A DNA stretch of 64,000 bases, taken from Branchipolynoe longqiensis (lineage: Eukaryota; Annelida; Polychaeta; Phyllodocida; Polynoidae). The notes below the pieces were generated by a model. The model did no database searches and was not told where the DNA came from. It worked only from the letters and a program-made list of their open reading frames with translations. Below, piece after piece: positions 11,560 through 23,034 of this stretch (position 1 is its first letter; every line of letters starts with the position of its first letter). The position numbers and the translations under genes are program-made. Where the stretch lies: positions 86,552,762 through 86,616,761 of the forward strand of contig CM059190.1 of NCBI GenBank assembly GCA_030323885.1, given 5' to 3'.

Positions 11560-11835
11560 GTTTGTTGGGGTTTTATGTCCTAGCAACATCTAAGGTCATA
11601 TCAGGACAGTATCAACTTGTGGCAGAGTGCACCCATGAGGACTTTCTGGTTAGTGTGCTGCCCCACTAAGAGACCGGGCCACTAGCACCATGACCCAATA
11701 TACCACTCAGACACATTATCCTAATACTGAGCAAACCAGTCATTGCCCTATCTCCGTAATGCTGAGCGCCAGGCTAGATGGCGAGACGTATCCATTTTTC
11801 AAGTCTGGATTGACTTGGTCATTGGGCAGGAAGCC
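11560..11835 (-). mobile_element. SINE-A copy, head missing
   Basis: Antisense tail GGGGTTTTATGTCCTAG and body through CTATCTCCGTAATGCTGAGCG. Sequence after GGATTGACTTGG no longer matches a tRNA-like head. Confidence 0.83.
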
Positions 11836-12827
11836 AACGAGCACTCTGACAGATTTGTCCACGACATCCGGTCTCGGGGCTATGGAAGTGGACAATGTTT
11901 TCAGACTGGTTAGATTGGGACTTGTCAAGATCAAAAAGATATTTTTGTTTCTGTTGTTTAGATGGTGCATGTGTGTGCGTGCGCGTGTGTGTATGTGTGT
12001 TACATATTACTGAGTTGGTACAACTAAATCCGCTTTTCTTCTTTTAGTTTTCTTGTAATTCCTTTTCCGACCATAGTTGGCAGAGTTTACTGAACGCCAT
12101 TACAGATTTAATACAACAATAACGAAACAATATTTTTTAAATTTTATTTGGCATTTTCTGGTACAGAGTTCAACAATTTGGGGGGACAGAGTGGTACCCT
12201 CCGAAAATTTAAGGGTATAAAATTCTATCCATTTTACCCACTGGCAAAAACCGTGATGTCCACTTATTAAGGATCGGAAAATTTCACAGCTGGAGACAGG
12301 ATTTAGATTCAGAAATGAACTGTGGTAGAAAGGCACTGTGAATGTAGTACACGCAATGCTCGGAACCACCCTGAGTATTTATTCAACGTAATGTAATACT
12401 ACTGGTTACACGACGACTTGGACACGACGCACAAAGCAGATGTGTGTGAGAGGGTGGAGGGAGGGGGTAACCACGCAGCACGGAACGCGCACCTACTAAA
12501 GTCACATGGGTGGTATTTAATTGTCTCCTCTTACATCTAATGTATGTGAGAGCATGTCTGTGTTTCTCTGGGCTGTGTTGAATCACTCTTTAATAGATTA
12601 AAAATCCACTTGCTGTGGGAGTTGAGGGAGGGGGTGGGGCCGAAGGGCTGAGATATCGACTAAATCAATATTTTGTCCACAAGTTTGGTTCCTTGGGAAA
12701 AATCAGCAGTACAGATCGGGGTAGAACGTGCATCATTGCATTATGTCAGCCATAATATAGAAACACACGTGTGTGTGTGTACAAGTGTATGTAACTCATA
12801 CACATATGTAATGTGTGTAAGTAATGT
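11836..12827. other. No gene seen
   Basis: Contains a short GT-rich patch (about 11968-12005). I find no exon or mobile-element end that I can support. Confidence 0.5.
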
Positions 12828-12982
12828 TTGTTTGTTGGTTGTTTTACATCCTAACAACATCTAAGGTCATATCGCCAGCACCATAACCAGATATCCCAGA
12901 GTCACATTATCCTGACACTGTGCTAACCAGTCCTTGTTCTATCCTATTAATGCTGAGTGCCAGGCTAGGTAGCGACAAGTAT
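12828..12982 (-). mobile_element. SINE-A copy with internal deletion
   Basis: The tail TTGGTTGTTTTACATCC runs to AAGGTCATATC and then jumps directly to GCCAGCACCATAACC, losing roughly 80 bp of body. It ends at GGCTAGGTAGCGACAAGTATA without the head. Confidence 0.82.
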
Positions 12983-13215
12983 ATAGGATTACATCTTTGC
13001 ACAAATACGCATGTACTTACATGTATATATGTAAGTACCTATAGTATATTCCATTACACATGTACATAAATATGCATGTACTTACGTTTATATATGTAAG
13101 TAACTATATAGGATTACACATGTACATAAATAGTAATACACACATAACTATACAGCATTACACATGTACATAAATATGCATGTACTTATGTGTACATATG
13201 TAAGTAACTAAATAG

Positions 13216-13457
13216 GAAATAAGGCCACCATCACCATGACCTGATATCCCACTCAGTCACATTATCCTGACACTGAGCCTACCAGTCCTTGCCTTATCCT
13301 AATAATGCCGAGTGCTTGGCTAGGAAGCCAAAAGTATCAATTTCTAAGTCATTGGTTTGACTCGACCAGGGTTCAAATCGACGAACCCATGGGTTCGGAT
13401 CCTCCGATCTCCCAAAATAGGAGACGGACGCTCAACTCATTCGGCTATCCCGTTTGG
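13216..13457 (-). mobile_element. SINE-A copy, head type B, inside the minisatellite
   Basis: The antisense body from GGCCACCATCACCATGACC reaches a complete type-B tRNA-like head ending GGCTATCCCGTTTGGTC. The tail half is missing. Confidence 0.83.
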
Positions 13458-13534
13458 TCAATATGCATGTACTGACGCGTACATATGTAAGTAACTATAT
13501 AGGATTACACATGCACATAAATACACATGTACTT

Positions 13535-14150
13535 GGGTCGTTCTCTGAAACTGGGTACCACATATTTGGTATCCATGTTACGTTGGACATAATAAGTTCT
13601 TTATTTTTTTTTAATAGCAAGTCAAATAATTGTTGTTGCCTTTTGTTATTAAGATTGTTAGAAATACAATATGTATTTAATCAATGCCACAAAACGTATC
13701 AAAAGTATGTTTATATGTTTTTGTGCTAAAGTGAAAATGTGAAATCTTTACACACTTAGACATTTACACAACAATTTACAAAAACCTTTTTTTTTCAACT
13801 CTGTTTCAACTTTTTTCTTGTAGGACCTCACTTTGTTTGCTTAACTGTAATCAAAGAAATCTAGTTTGAATGTGTTGTGCATGTTAAAAATGATGTTATG
13901 GATGTGTCACTGTTGTGTGTTTAATTTCCATGTTACAGAAGACATATTTTTCTGAAGCGATTCATTATATGTTCAAAATCAAAAAGTGGAATGGCTTTTT
14001 TTTTCAACTCTGACACATACATAGCATGTAAAGCTTCATATGAATATGCATTCTGATATTATCCGGAATGTTTTGTGTCTATTATTTGGCATGCTTTCAG
14101 TTTTCGCTTCCAGGTCACAAAAGTGGTACCCAGCTTCAGAGAACGACCCA
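13535..14150. mobile_element. TIR element Z, complete
   Basis: The left end GGGTCGTTCTCTGAAACTGG is mirrored at the right end (reverse complement GGGTCGTTCTCTGAAGCTGG), with pairing continuing through GTACCAC. The interior is AT-rich, has no supported coding, and matches 29222-29640 in opposite orientation (CAGAGTTGAAA, CACTTTTTGATTTT, GTTAAGCAAACAA read on the minus strand). It is a non-autonomous DNA transposon of a class I cannot name. Confidence 0.85.
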
Positions 14151-14854
14151 TTTACATTTACATGTAAGTAACAAAATATCATTACACATGTACAGAAGTA
14201 TGCATGTACTTACATGTATACATGTAATTGTAAGTAACTATATAGCATTACACATGGACATATGTATGCATGTACTTACATGCATACATGTAATTGTAAG
14301 TAACTATATAGCATTACACATGGACATAAGTATGCATGTACTTACATGCATACATGTAATTGTAAGTAACTATATAGCATTACACATGGACATATGTATG
14401 CATGTACTTACATGCATACATGTAATTGTAAGTAACTATATAGCATTACACATTGACATAAGTATGCATGTACTTACATGTATGTATATAGCATTACACA
14501 TGGACATAAGTATGCGTGCACTTGCATGTACATATGTAAGTAACTATACACTACGTACACTCAGAGTTGCATGTCACACACATTGGCCCAAGTCGCTCCA
14601 GTATAAGGAGTGTGTTTGCCGAGCTGCATGAACACTTTACACACTACAAGTGTTGCGTTGTAGGGCAGAGGCTGCGGTCTGGAGTGAAGCCAGAATAGAT
14701 CTTGGCACCACACCGACCCTGTTCAATAGACAGGGGCCGCTGTATGAAACACGTCCCCCCGGTACTTGCCGAGCACGAAGCCTGCGCGTTATAATAATGA
14801 AAAAACCCGCTTCGTTTGGTAGCATGATGCATGTTTCAACTTGCTATAACAAAT

Positions 14855-15545
14855 ATATGTCATGTGGTAAATCAAATATATATACCAAGTGGTGAAACAA
14901 ATATATACCAAATGGTAAATCAAATATATACCAAGTGATGAATCAAATGTATACCAAGTGGTAAATCAAATATATACCAAGTGGTGAAACAAATATATAC
15001 CAAATGGTAAATCAAATATATATCAAATGTATACCAAATGGTGAATCAAATGTATTTTACTAGAGCATAAACAAATGTATACCAAATGGTGAATCAAATG
15101 TATACCAAGTGGTGAATCAAGTATATACATTGTGGTAAATCTATATCATGTGGTAAATCAAATATACCATGTGGTAAAACAATATATACCATGTGGTAAA
15201 ACAATATATACCATGTGGTAAATCAAATATATACCATGTAGTAAATCAAATACATACCACATTATAGATCAAATAATACCACATTGTATATCATTACCAA
15301 ATAACTACCACATTGCAAATCAAATAATACCACATTGCAAGTGGTAAATCAAATGCATACAAAGTGGTAAATCAAATAATACCACCCGATCACATTGCAA
15401 ATCAAATACCGACCACATTGCAAATCAAATACCTACCACATTGCAAATCAAATATATATCAAGTGGTAAATAAAATATATACCAAGTGGTAAATCAAATA
15501 TGCACCAAGTGGTAAATCAAATATATACCACATAACAAATCAGAT
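14855..15545. repeat. Degenerate minisatellite of about 21-27 bp
   Basis: Repeats of ATATATACCAAGTGGTAAATC and variants (CCACATTGCAAATCAAAT in the second half). Unit lengths vary, so the array is old or built from two alternating units. Confidence 0.9.
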
Positions 15546-16265
15546 ATACACATAATGAAACAAATATGGATACGGATACGTAGATGTATATGTACAAATT
15601 AGGACACTGAACCAGAACGTCAAGGACCCACAGGATGAGAATCACTTCTTAATAGCAGCAACAACTAGAATTTTCCTAACAAACCAACATTTATATACCG
15701 CTTGCCTAACTGCAACTGAACATTAAAACTTACTACAAGTTTACCAACTGAATACAGAAGATAACTTCTGCTTACATTCTAAATACTATGTAAATACTCA
15801 CATTGATCTGACTAATATTGATCTGGTTATATGACACTACTGTACCATATTGTTATGGAACTTTTGGGTTTCAGAATTTCATTGTGTTACATGGTGCAAA
15901 TTGTCTATTCAACAGGTATTGTACACCTTATTCTATATACCTTTTGTGTAAATAACACTGAATTGAAAAATGGCTGGAAGACCAGTGCTTCGGCACTGAC
16001 AAAAGACTTATTCAGCAGAATAAACATATTTACAAACAAAAAACAACAAAAAAACAACAAGAAGAAGCAGAAATCTTACTTCCCGTAAATTTGACAGTGC
16101 CAAGCACGAGTGGGAAATCACCCTTATATGACCAAAGAAAAAAATCACGGAAATCACCCGAAAAGCGGAGATTTTCTCATCTCCGCTCCCTGGAGAAACG
16201 CTAAAAAAAATTGTTTTAAAATAATTTTAAATTTAAAAAAAAGTAAATCGTTTTTCTATTATTCA
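15546..16265. other. No gene seen
   Basis: AT-rich sequence with short frames only; an A-rich patch lies at 16035-16065. Confidence 0.5.
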
Positions 16266-16590
16266 CAAAGGTGCCGTATCCGAATTGATAAAAGAGCACA
16301 GGCTTCCTGTGGAGAAGGTCAAGAATTCGAATTCTGGCTGAGCCAAACCAATAACTTCCAAAATTGATACCTAGTCTGGCTCTCAACTTTAATAAGATAG
16401 GGCAAGAACTTATTAGCTCAGTATCAGGCTAATGTGAAGGAGTGGAAAATCAAGTCATGGTGCTCGTGGCCCGGTCTCCCAGTAGGGCAGCACTATGAAG
16501 TCACCATGAGTGCACAGTCACAATTCGGTACCCGTCTTGATTTAACCTTAGTTTTGCCAGGATGTAAAACCCAAACAAAGAAACAAAGAA
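16266..16590 (+). mobile_element. SINE-A copy, sense, head type A
   Basis: A degraded head (GTGCCGTATCCGAATTGATA, AGAATTCGAATTCTGG), body with GGGCAGCACTATGAAG and tail GTAAAACCCAAACAAAG. Confidence 0.87.
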
Positions 16591-16871
16591 TCTTCCATTC
16601 ACGGGATTCCCCTCCCCCCGCCCCCACCCATCCCCCTACCGACAGCACCGGGAACCATATGAAACCTAATTAAGCAAAGATTGGGGAGGGGCAGAAGGAG
16701 ATGGAGGGCCGGGTGGGGGTGGGGGGGTGTAGAAAGAAAAAGTGGGAGAGGGGGAATAGAAAAGAAGGATCACAATTGGGGAGTAAAGCCGATTGAGTGG
16801 TCACAAAATCGGAACAAAAATATCTACTATATAGATGGGCAGATGGAGAGACATCCACGACGTGGTGGATA
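16591..16871. other. No gene seen; low-complexity patches
   Basis: Two C-rich and G-rich patches surround 16620 and 16720. Open frames follow composition only. Confidence 0.5.
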
Positions 16872-17209
16872 GTTGGTTGTGAGTTTTATATCCTGGCAAC
16901 ATCTAAGGTCATATCAGGACAGGTACCGACTTGAGACAGTACGCACTCATGGCGACTTTATAGTGATGCCCCACTGGGAGACCAGGCTGCTGGCACCATG
17001 ACCTGATATACCACTCAATCTCATTATCCTGACACTGAGCCAACCAGTGCTTGCCCTATCTTAATAATGTCGAGTGCCTGGCTAGGAAGCGACAAATATC
17101 AATTTTTAAGTCATTGGTTTGACTCGATCATGGTTCGAACCAATGGGGTTCGAATCTCATGATCTACCAAAACGCGAGACGCTCAACTCATCTGGCCATC
17201 CCGTCTGGT
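16872..17209 (-). mobile_element. SINE-A copy, head type B
   Basis: A complete antisense copy from GTGAGTTTTATATCCTGG to GGCCATCCCGTCTGGTC. The head contains two box-B-like words, GGTTCGAACC and GGGTTCGAATC. Confidence 0.9.
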
Positions 17210-17361
17210 CACACACAATGGACAGGAGAACCCCGGTTCGTTGGCAATTACGAATAAAGCCAAGTCGCCCTGCTCATCAAACGCTCCGAGAGGCAAGCTG
17301 CCTGGTGGTGCGACATGACATGCGCAGTAACAAGCCAGCACCCCCATGAACACCAGTGTTT

Positions 17362-17855
17362 TATTTGTTGGGGTTTTACGTCCTCGCAACATCTAAGCTC
17401 ATAACAGGACGGGCACAGACTTGTAACAGCGCACACTAATGGTGACTTTGTAGTGCTGCCCACTGGGAGATCAAACCGCTGGCACCATGACCCAAGTCAC
17501 CATGACCCATGACCCACGTCAAGTCACATTGTCCTGATACTGATATACTGATGTAATACACCCAGCTAATAGCAGCAGATTCAAACTCATTACTGCACAT
17601 GACAACACTGAACAGAACATCCTCACCACATGTGGTAGGCCCTGATGGTGGAGTCTCTGACTTGGCCTGAGCATACAGCTCAAACACTCTAATCTAATCT
17701 AACCAGTCCTTGGCCTATCCTAGTAATGCCGAGCGCCAGGCCAGGTAGCGACAAGCATCAATGTTATGAGTTGTTGGTTTGATTCGATCGGAAATCGAAT
17801 CCGATCTTCCGCATGGGAAGCCTGCGCTGTACCGACTGGGCCACGACGTCTGGTG
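17362..17855 (-). mobile_element. SINE-A copy split by about 150-bp insertion
   Basis: Antisense tail and body occupy 17362-17547, and the remaining body with head A occupies about 17700-17855, ending GGGCCACGACGTCTGGT. The intervening 150 bp (CTGATGTAATACACCC to CACTCTAATCTAATCT) matches nothing else I recognise. A local CCATGACCCA duplication sits near 17500. Confidence 0.85.
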
Positions 17856-18057
17856 ACGACCAGTGTAACGAGGCTGCACAGGGAGCCAGCCGCCAAACAG
17901 ACGAAGCACCACACAACCAATTCCACGGCCACCTGCTTTTACAGCCGTAGCACAGACAAAAAGAAACCCCTACGATGCTCCCATTAGGCCTCGTTCTGAT
18001 CGACGCACACAATCTCCCTGAGAGGCATTGCCAATCTGGCGGATAAAACGCGAATAA
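17856..18057. other. No feature seen
   Basis: Unique-looking sequence between SINE and low-complexity tract; no supported exon. Confidence 0.45.
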
Positions 18058-18405
18058 TTTGCCACCACCACCACCACCACCACCACCACCACCACCATCC
18101 CCTCCTCCTCCCCCTTCCTAGTAACACCCCCACACCACACTCCCCCTCCCCATCACACCACACCACCCTTCTCACCACCACAAAATCCCTCTCCCCACCA
18201 CAACACGACTCTCACCACCAAACCACACTCCCTCCCCTCCACATCACACTCCCCCCCCCTCCACACCACACTCCCCCCCCCCCCCTCCACACCGCACTCC
18301 CTCCGCTCTCCCACCCTCCCCACCACACCACACTCCTCTCTCCCCACCCCATCCCCACCACACCTCACTCCCTCCCTCAACCTCTCCCTCCACCCTCCAG
18401 TCGAA
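18058..18405. repeat. (CCA)n and CACCACAC/CTCCC low complexity
   Basis: A CCA trinucleotide run of about 12 units is followed by 300 bp of C-rich, almost G-free sequence with C runs of up to 12. Confidence 0.95.
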
Positions 18406-18689
18406 TTGCCAAGGACATCAAACTACACGGAATTACGTGCAAATGATGTAGTTTTTTTCGGGGGAAGGAGGGGTGAGGGTGGGGGGTTCTCCCCCGCGCG
18501 CCCCCAAGTCTCAATTCGCCTCCTGTACTGACAATGAGGCAAGTGAAGCAAAAGAACGAAGAGAAGTCTTGACGGCCACAAATACACCACCTGAACCGAT
18601 AACTACAGTTTTAGTAAATATCCGGTTCCACAGTTTGCAAACCTCATAAATAATAGTCCTTGAAATAGCGTAGGTCATCGAGATCTGGC

Positions 18690-19095
18690 CTTAAAGATTA
18701 TATATATATATAAATATATGTCCATACATATATATATAATATAAAATATATATATTATATATAATCTATTATATACATATAAACGCTTGGAGAATTATTT
18801 ATTATTCGATTCTATTCGAGTTAATATTATCCAATCGCCGTCGTCCGGCCACCTTGCTGCGGTCCTGCCTGGGCCCAGTGGCTTTCGATGGTTCTCGAGT
18901 AGTTTGAATCGTCACTTGCCTCCCGTTTTTGGCCTTGAATTAGGTAGGGCATTTATCGCTCAGCCCGGTGTCGAATAAACAAACCAATCCAATCTGCTGG
19001 TCTCCTTGTCATTTCGTAGGGGAGTCTTATATAATATAAAATATATATAATATATAAAATATATATAACATATATAATATATATACGTACATACA
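18690..19095. repeat. Two AT dinucleotide-rich tracts
   Basis: ATATATAA-type tracts at about 18695-18785 and 19025-19095 flank about 230 bp of non-repetitive sequence (18787-19020) with no supported gene. Confidence 0.85.
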
Positions 19096-19435
19096 TAAAC
19101 ATATATTCATTATACAAGTATAAATAATGCAAGTTTCTACCTATCCTTTCCATTGTCCACCCATATGCATCTTGTTTGTTTGGAATAAACAGTTGGTGTA
19201 ACAGTGGTGGCTTTCATCATTAAATATCTGTCGCTAACTCTTGTCAGTCATCACAGAATTTTGTGTTGCTGTTTCTTGTTGTGTTTATAGTTATTGGCTA
19301 CAGCTAATGTCTACTCAATCCATTTACCTTGTCTCTTCAATCTAACAGAGTGTGCGTGCATGTGTATATATATACACATAATACATCTCCAAGCAGAAAC
19401 GGCAAATTACTCTCAGTCTCAGACAAAGAGCCACA

Positions 19436-19865
19436 TAGACAGGTAGGCGTGGATAGGGTGGTGATATCAGGGAGCCTAGGTGGCGTAATGGGTAGCTCCT
19501 GGCCCAGAATGCTAGAGATGCAGGTTCGATTCCCACTCTAGGTGCAATATTTCCCATTTTCATTACCCCCCCATGACACTGGTTCCGTGACCAGGATCCT
19601 GTAATGCTACGTGTTGTATGGTTGTTGAACCTACTCTGTGTATGTGTAAGTGCATTGCCTGTATGTATGTAATTGTAAGCATTAAAATATTCCAATTCTA
19701 GGGGGACGAGTGTAGTAGTCTGCACTGACAGGTAGGCGTGGATAGGGTGGTGACATCAGGGAGCGTAGGTGGTGTATTGGTTAGCACACTGATCCGGAAT
19801 GCAAGAGATGCGGGTTCGATTCCTGCTTAGGCACAATATTTCACATTTTCATCACCCCCCCCTCC
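19436..19865 (+). mobile_element. SINE-B tandem dimer
   Basis: Each unit has a tRNA-like core: GGGAGCCTAGGTGGCGTAAT as A box and GGTTCGATTCC as B box, with GGAATGC between. A short body (CAATATTTCCCATTTTCAT, TGTAAGCATTAAAA) follows in the first unit. Unit one spans about 19436-19728, and the second, truncated unit starts directly at ACAGGTAGGCGTGGATAGGG. Other copies: 36220-36405 and 59393-59900. Confidence 0.88.
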
Positions 19866-20183
19866 CTGAAACTAGTAATACAGCGCTCTCTACAGTGTTC
19901 GATTTATCCAGTTTCAGTTTCCCCTCCCAACCCCTGTCTGCGGGATTTATGAAGGTGGATTAAATATAACGCCACTTTGTTTAATATCGCCATAACTGAC
20001 GACACTATTATTATTCCACGTTCCAAGTAGGCGAGCTAAGTCAGCAGAATGACTGCACTAGATCATTTTCCTTCATCTTTTACTGCATGCAAGCCGGGCG
20101 GGGCGGGGGCATCCCGGTCTATTTATAGACAGACTGCACATATATTTAGGTTTAACAGTCCACTGCTGTCCCTACTGCTCCTC

Positions 20184-20445
20184 TCGATTCGAACCCTGGT
20201 TTAAAAATGTATATTTGACGCTTCCCCGCCAGGCGCTCTGCATTATTAGGATATGGCAAAGACTGGCTGTCTCAGTGTCAGGATAATGTAACTGAGTGGG
20301 ATATCAGGTTGAGATGCTGGCAGCCTCGCCAACCAGTGGGACAGCACTATAACGCCACCATGAGTGCGCACTGTCACAAGTCGGTACCACTCCTGATATG
20401 ACCTTCGATGTTGCTAGAGCATAAAACTCCAACAACAAAGCAACT
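20184..20445 (+). mobile_element. SINE-A copy, sense, head truncated
   Basis: Starts at the B-box end (GATTCGAACCCTGG), carries the body with GGGACAGCACTATAACG, and ends with AAAACTCCAACAACAAAG. Confidence 0.87.
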
Positions 20446-20582
20446 AAAGCTCCTCTGCGCCCGGTACTTTAGCCTCGCTCTGGTGTGTCGTGTCCATCTA
20501 GGAGATGAGGGTGAAAACCACCTCACGTTACACCTCGTCAAGCGGCGGTCTTCACTGAGCCATATTCACAGTGCCAGGATAA

Positions 20583-21225
20583 TGTACTGATGAGTACCAT
20601 TCTTACTGTATCCTAATAATGCTGAGTGCTAAGCAAGGTTTTGTTTATTGTTGTTTTACGTCCTAGCAAAATATTCAAGGTCATATCAGGATGGGTGCCG
20701 ACTTGTAACAGTGCATACTCATGGTGACTTTATAGTGCTGCCTCACTGGGAGATCAGGCCGTTTGCACCATGACCCGAGATCCCACACAGTCACATTATC
20801 CTGATACTGTGTGAACCAGTCCTTGTCCTAGCCTATTAATGCCGGGCGCCAGGCTAGGTAGCGAAAAGTACCAATTATAAGTCATCAACTTGGCTGGGAT
20901 TCGAACTCCCGACCTTCCGCAAGGAAAGCATGCACTCTACCGATTCGGCCCACAATGCCCGGTGCTAAGCAAGGTAGAAATGGGTTCCGTTCTTGCTCTG
21001 TCCTAATAATGCCAAGCGTTTGGGAAGACAGTGCCAAGAACTACACTTGCCTTATCCTAATGCTAATCAATGTGGCAATAAGTACCACTGTTGCCCCATC
21101 CTAGTAATGCACAGCACTAAGCAATGTACCAACACTTATCATCCTTGGGCTATTCTAGCAATGCTGAGCAGTATGCAAGGTAGCAACGAGTATTAGTCTT
21201 TCCCTATCCTAGAAATAAACCACTA
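20583..21225. repeat. Minisatellite derived from a SINE-A body segment
   Basis: About five degenerate units of roughly 60 bp repeat the pattern CTATCCTAATAATGC, CAAGCG or GAGCAC, AAGCAAGGTAGCAAC, GTACCA. These are words from the antisense SINE-A body around its CCTATCCTAATAATGCCGAG segment. A complete SINE-A (20640-20961) is inserted in the first unit. Confidence 0.75.
20640..20961 (-). mobile_element. SINE-A copy with 14-bp TSD
   Basis: Complete antisense copy flanked by GTGCTAAGCAAGGT at 20626-20639 and 20962-20975. Head type A is readable (TTCGAACTCCCGACC, CTACCGATTCGGCC). Confidence 0.93.
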
Positions 21226-21285
21226 CTTTAAAATAAAGTTGTTGGCTCGACTTGGACGCGTTTACATGTTTTTCTTTTGCTTGAA

Positions 21286-21337
21286 TATTGGGGTTCTACA
21301 TCCTGGCAAGATCTAAGGTCATATCAGGACAGCGTCT
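21286..21337 (-). repeat. SINE-A tail fragment
   Basis: GGGGTTCTACATCCTGG then AAGATCTAAGGTCATATCAGG matches the antisense family tail; the remainder is absent. Confidence 0.7.
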
Positions 21338-21427
21338 TTACCTGAAAAGAAAAAAAACATTCTCCTGCCCCTCCCATGTAACAAGCAAATGTTAATCACA
21401 AAGCATGACTGAAACCAAAACTCTTAC

Positions 21428-21924
21428 CTCCGTCATTTTGAGGAAGTCGAGCGCAGGCCGATCCTCGTCGCGCCTGCGCTTCAGACACTTCCGGTCGTGG
21501 AGTACGCACGGCTGCGAGCGGCACCGCTGTACGCGCTGGCGGCGCGGCGACGACGGCGTGGAGTGGTGTGCACGGTTACTTCCGGGAATGGCGGGCATTG
21601 AACAAGTGCCGCCCCGCCCCGCGCCCAGCCACGACACCGGGTCATCCATCGACAGACTCCGCAAGCGCAGCGCCGCAAGTTCAGGGTTATTGTTATTGTT
21701 TCCCACCTCCGTGATTCCAGCAGTGGTGGTGGTGGTGGTGGTTCCTACGCTGGTGGTTCCGGTGGCCTTTTCCAACCAGCTCGAGTTCACCAAACTGTCA
21801 CAGAAACCACTTGAGGCGGAGGCGGGACGGGGCACGGGCGAGTCGGGCGGAGTGGAGAAGTCCTCGGACTTGGACAGCGGCCAGATGCCCGAGGCGGCGC
21901 CCGAGGCGGTGGTGGGCGTGTAAC
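21428..21924 (-). CDS. FAM53-family protein, large internal exon (partial)
   Basis: The minus strand encodes 165 residues with FAM53 hallmarks in order: PRPASASSGFCDS, a LRSLSMDD serine motif, RCRSQPCVL, the basic KRRRDED stretch and ALDFLKMTE. FAM53 proteins are poorly understood vertebrate and invertebrate nuclear/regulatory proteins; vertebrate members are linked to Wnt/beta-catenin signalling (family knowledge). The exon ends in phase 0 at a good splice donor, GAG|GTAAGAG, with GT at 21427-21426. Its 5' part, including the acceptor, is lost in the adjoining 500-N gap. A polymorphic-looking ACC/GTT run encodes seven Thr. The gene's start exon is in this window but on the opposite strand. 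Which paralogue this is cannot be told. Confidence 0.93.
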
Positions 21925-22424
21925 NNNNNNNNNNNNNNNNNNNNNNNNNNNNNNNNNNNNNNNNNNNNNNNNNNNNNNNNNNNNNNNNNNNNNNNNNNNN
22001 NNNNNNNNNNNNNNNNNNNNNNNNNNNNNNNNNNNNNNNNNNNNNNNNNNNNNNNNNNNNNNNNNNNNNNNNNNNNNNNNNNNNNNNNNNNNNNNNNNNN
22101 NNNNNNNNNNNNNNNNNNNNNNNNNNNNNNNNNNNNNNNNNNNNNNNNNNNNNNNNNNNNNNNNNNNNNNNNNNNNNNNNNNNNNNNNNNNNNNNNNNNN
22201 NNNNNNNNNNNNNNNNNNNNNNNNNNNNNNNNNNNNNNNNNNNNNNNNNNNNNNNNNNNNNNNNNNNNNNNNNNNNNNNNNNNNNNNNNNNNNNNNNNNN
22301 NNNNNNNNNNNNNNNNNNNNNNNNNNNNNNNNNNNNNNNNNNNNNNNNNNNNNNNNNNNNNNNNNNNNNNNNNNNNNNNNNNNNNNNNNNNNNNNNNNNN
22401 NNNNNNNNNNNNNNNNNNNNNNNN
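21925..22424. other. Assembly gap, exactly 500 N
   Basis: A round 500-N block is a conventional placeholder for a join of unknown size. It cuts into the FAM53 exon on its left; the sequence on its right (from 22425) does not continue that exon. Confidence 0.98.
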
Positions 22425-22904
22425 CCTCTCCCTCCTGCCAACAACCACCCTCTATTTTGTAATCGTTAGAATAAGTTGTCGATGCTTTGACCTTTCGGTC
22501 TTCTCATACTTCCAATGATTTATATTAAAAAAATTAAACAAAAACAAAAACACAAAAAAAAACACCAACACAAAAATAACCACCCACCCACACAAACTAA
22601 CCCAAAGCAACTACCTGAAATATAATGAAACTTGAGATGGATGATATTGGGTCTGCATTAGGCTGCTTTATTATTTTGCCTATTTCCATATATACAATAT
22701 TTCAGTGTTTCTATGGTGCAATGTTTCAAGTAGGCGTGGATCTTTCCGGTATTGATGGGAGAGAACAATGTCCATGTGCCAGTGGGGGAATACATGGTTA
22801 AATAGATAGCTGTACTTTGATTTGCACATGGCTTTGGTGCAGTGTCAAGCTGTTAGTGTTCGGTTTTCGTGTCATTATTTTTTGGTGGGGGTCTGTAGGG
22901 CTTT
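22425..22904. other. No gene seen
   Basis: A-rich then ordinary sequence; no continuation of FAM53 coding is visible on either strand. Confidence 0.5.
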
Positions 22905-22985
22905 TCTTGTATTTCTATAGACCACTTTCAATGTTTACAAACCTTGTGTATGCGGGCGCACCTTGGTTGGAAAACAAAGGCACAC
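22905..22985 (-). repeat. Dispersed repeat fragment shared with 42780-42835
   Basis: TATAGACCACTTTCAATGTT and the following GTGTATGCGGGCGCACCTTGG are the inverse of the 42780-42835 stretch (CCAAGGTGCGTGCACATACAC, AACATTGAAAGTGGTCTATA). Confidence 0.7.
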
Positions 22986-23032
22986 GGCCATCGAGTTTAC
23001 CAATACGCGCAGTATTGGTAAACTCGATGGCC
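22986..23032. repeat. Perfect 21-bp inverted repeat with 5-base spacer
   Basis: The left arm starts GGCCATCGAGTTTACCAA and the right arm ends TTGGTAAACTCGATGGCC; the spacer is GCGCA. The arm resembles a word in repeat X (GGCCATTGAGTTTGCCGATA) that recurs across the window. Confidence 0.97.
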
Positions 23033-23034
23033 TC

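Larger units (their letters stand above)
12983..14560. repeat. Minisatellite of about 66-bp units, interrupted by two mobile elements
   Basis: Units contain GTAAGTAACTATATAG, ATTACACATG and TATGCATGTACTTACATG. Between 14190 and 14540 the period is exactly 66 bp (TAAGTAACTA at 14231, 14297, 14363, 14429), which keeps one frame open as a repeated 22-residue peptide; this is not evidence of coding. Older, more diverged units fill 12983-13215 and 13458-13534. A SINE-A (13216-13457) and TIR element Z (13535-14150) lie inside the array. Confidence 0.9.

Noticed and set aside
14068..14631. 187-codon frame with repeated 22-residue units
   Set aside because: The 66-bp minisatellite happens to be a multiple of three; other, diverged units break the frame.
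14855..15545. CRISPR-like array
   Set aside because: Repeats and intervals are both degenerate and AT-rich, spacers are not unique, and the DNA is eukaryotic.
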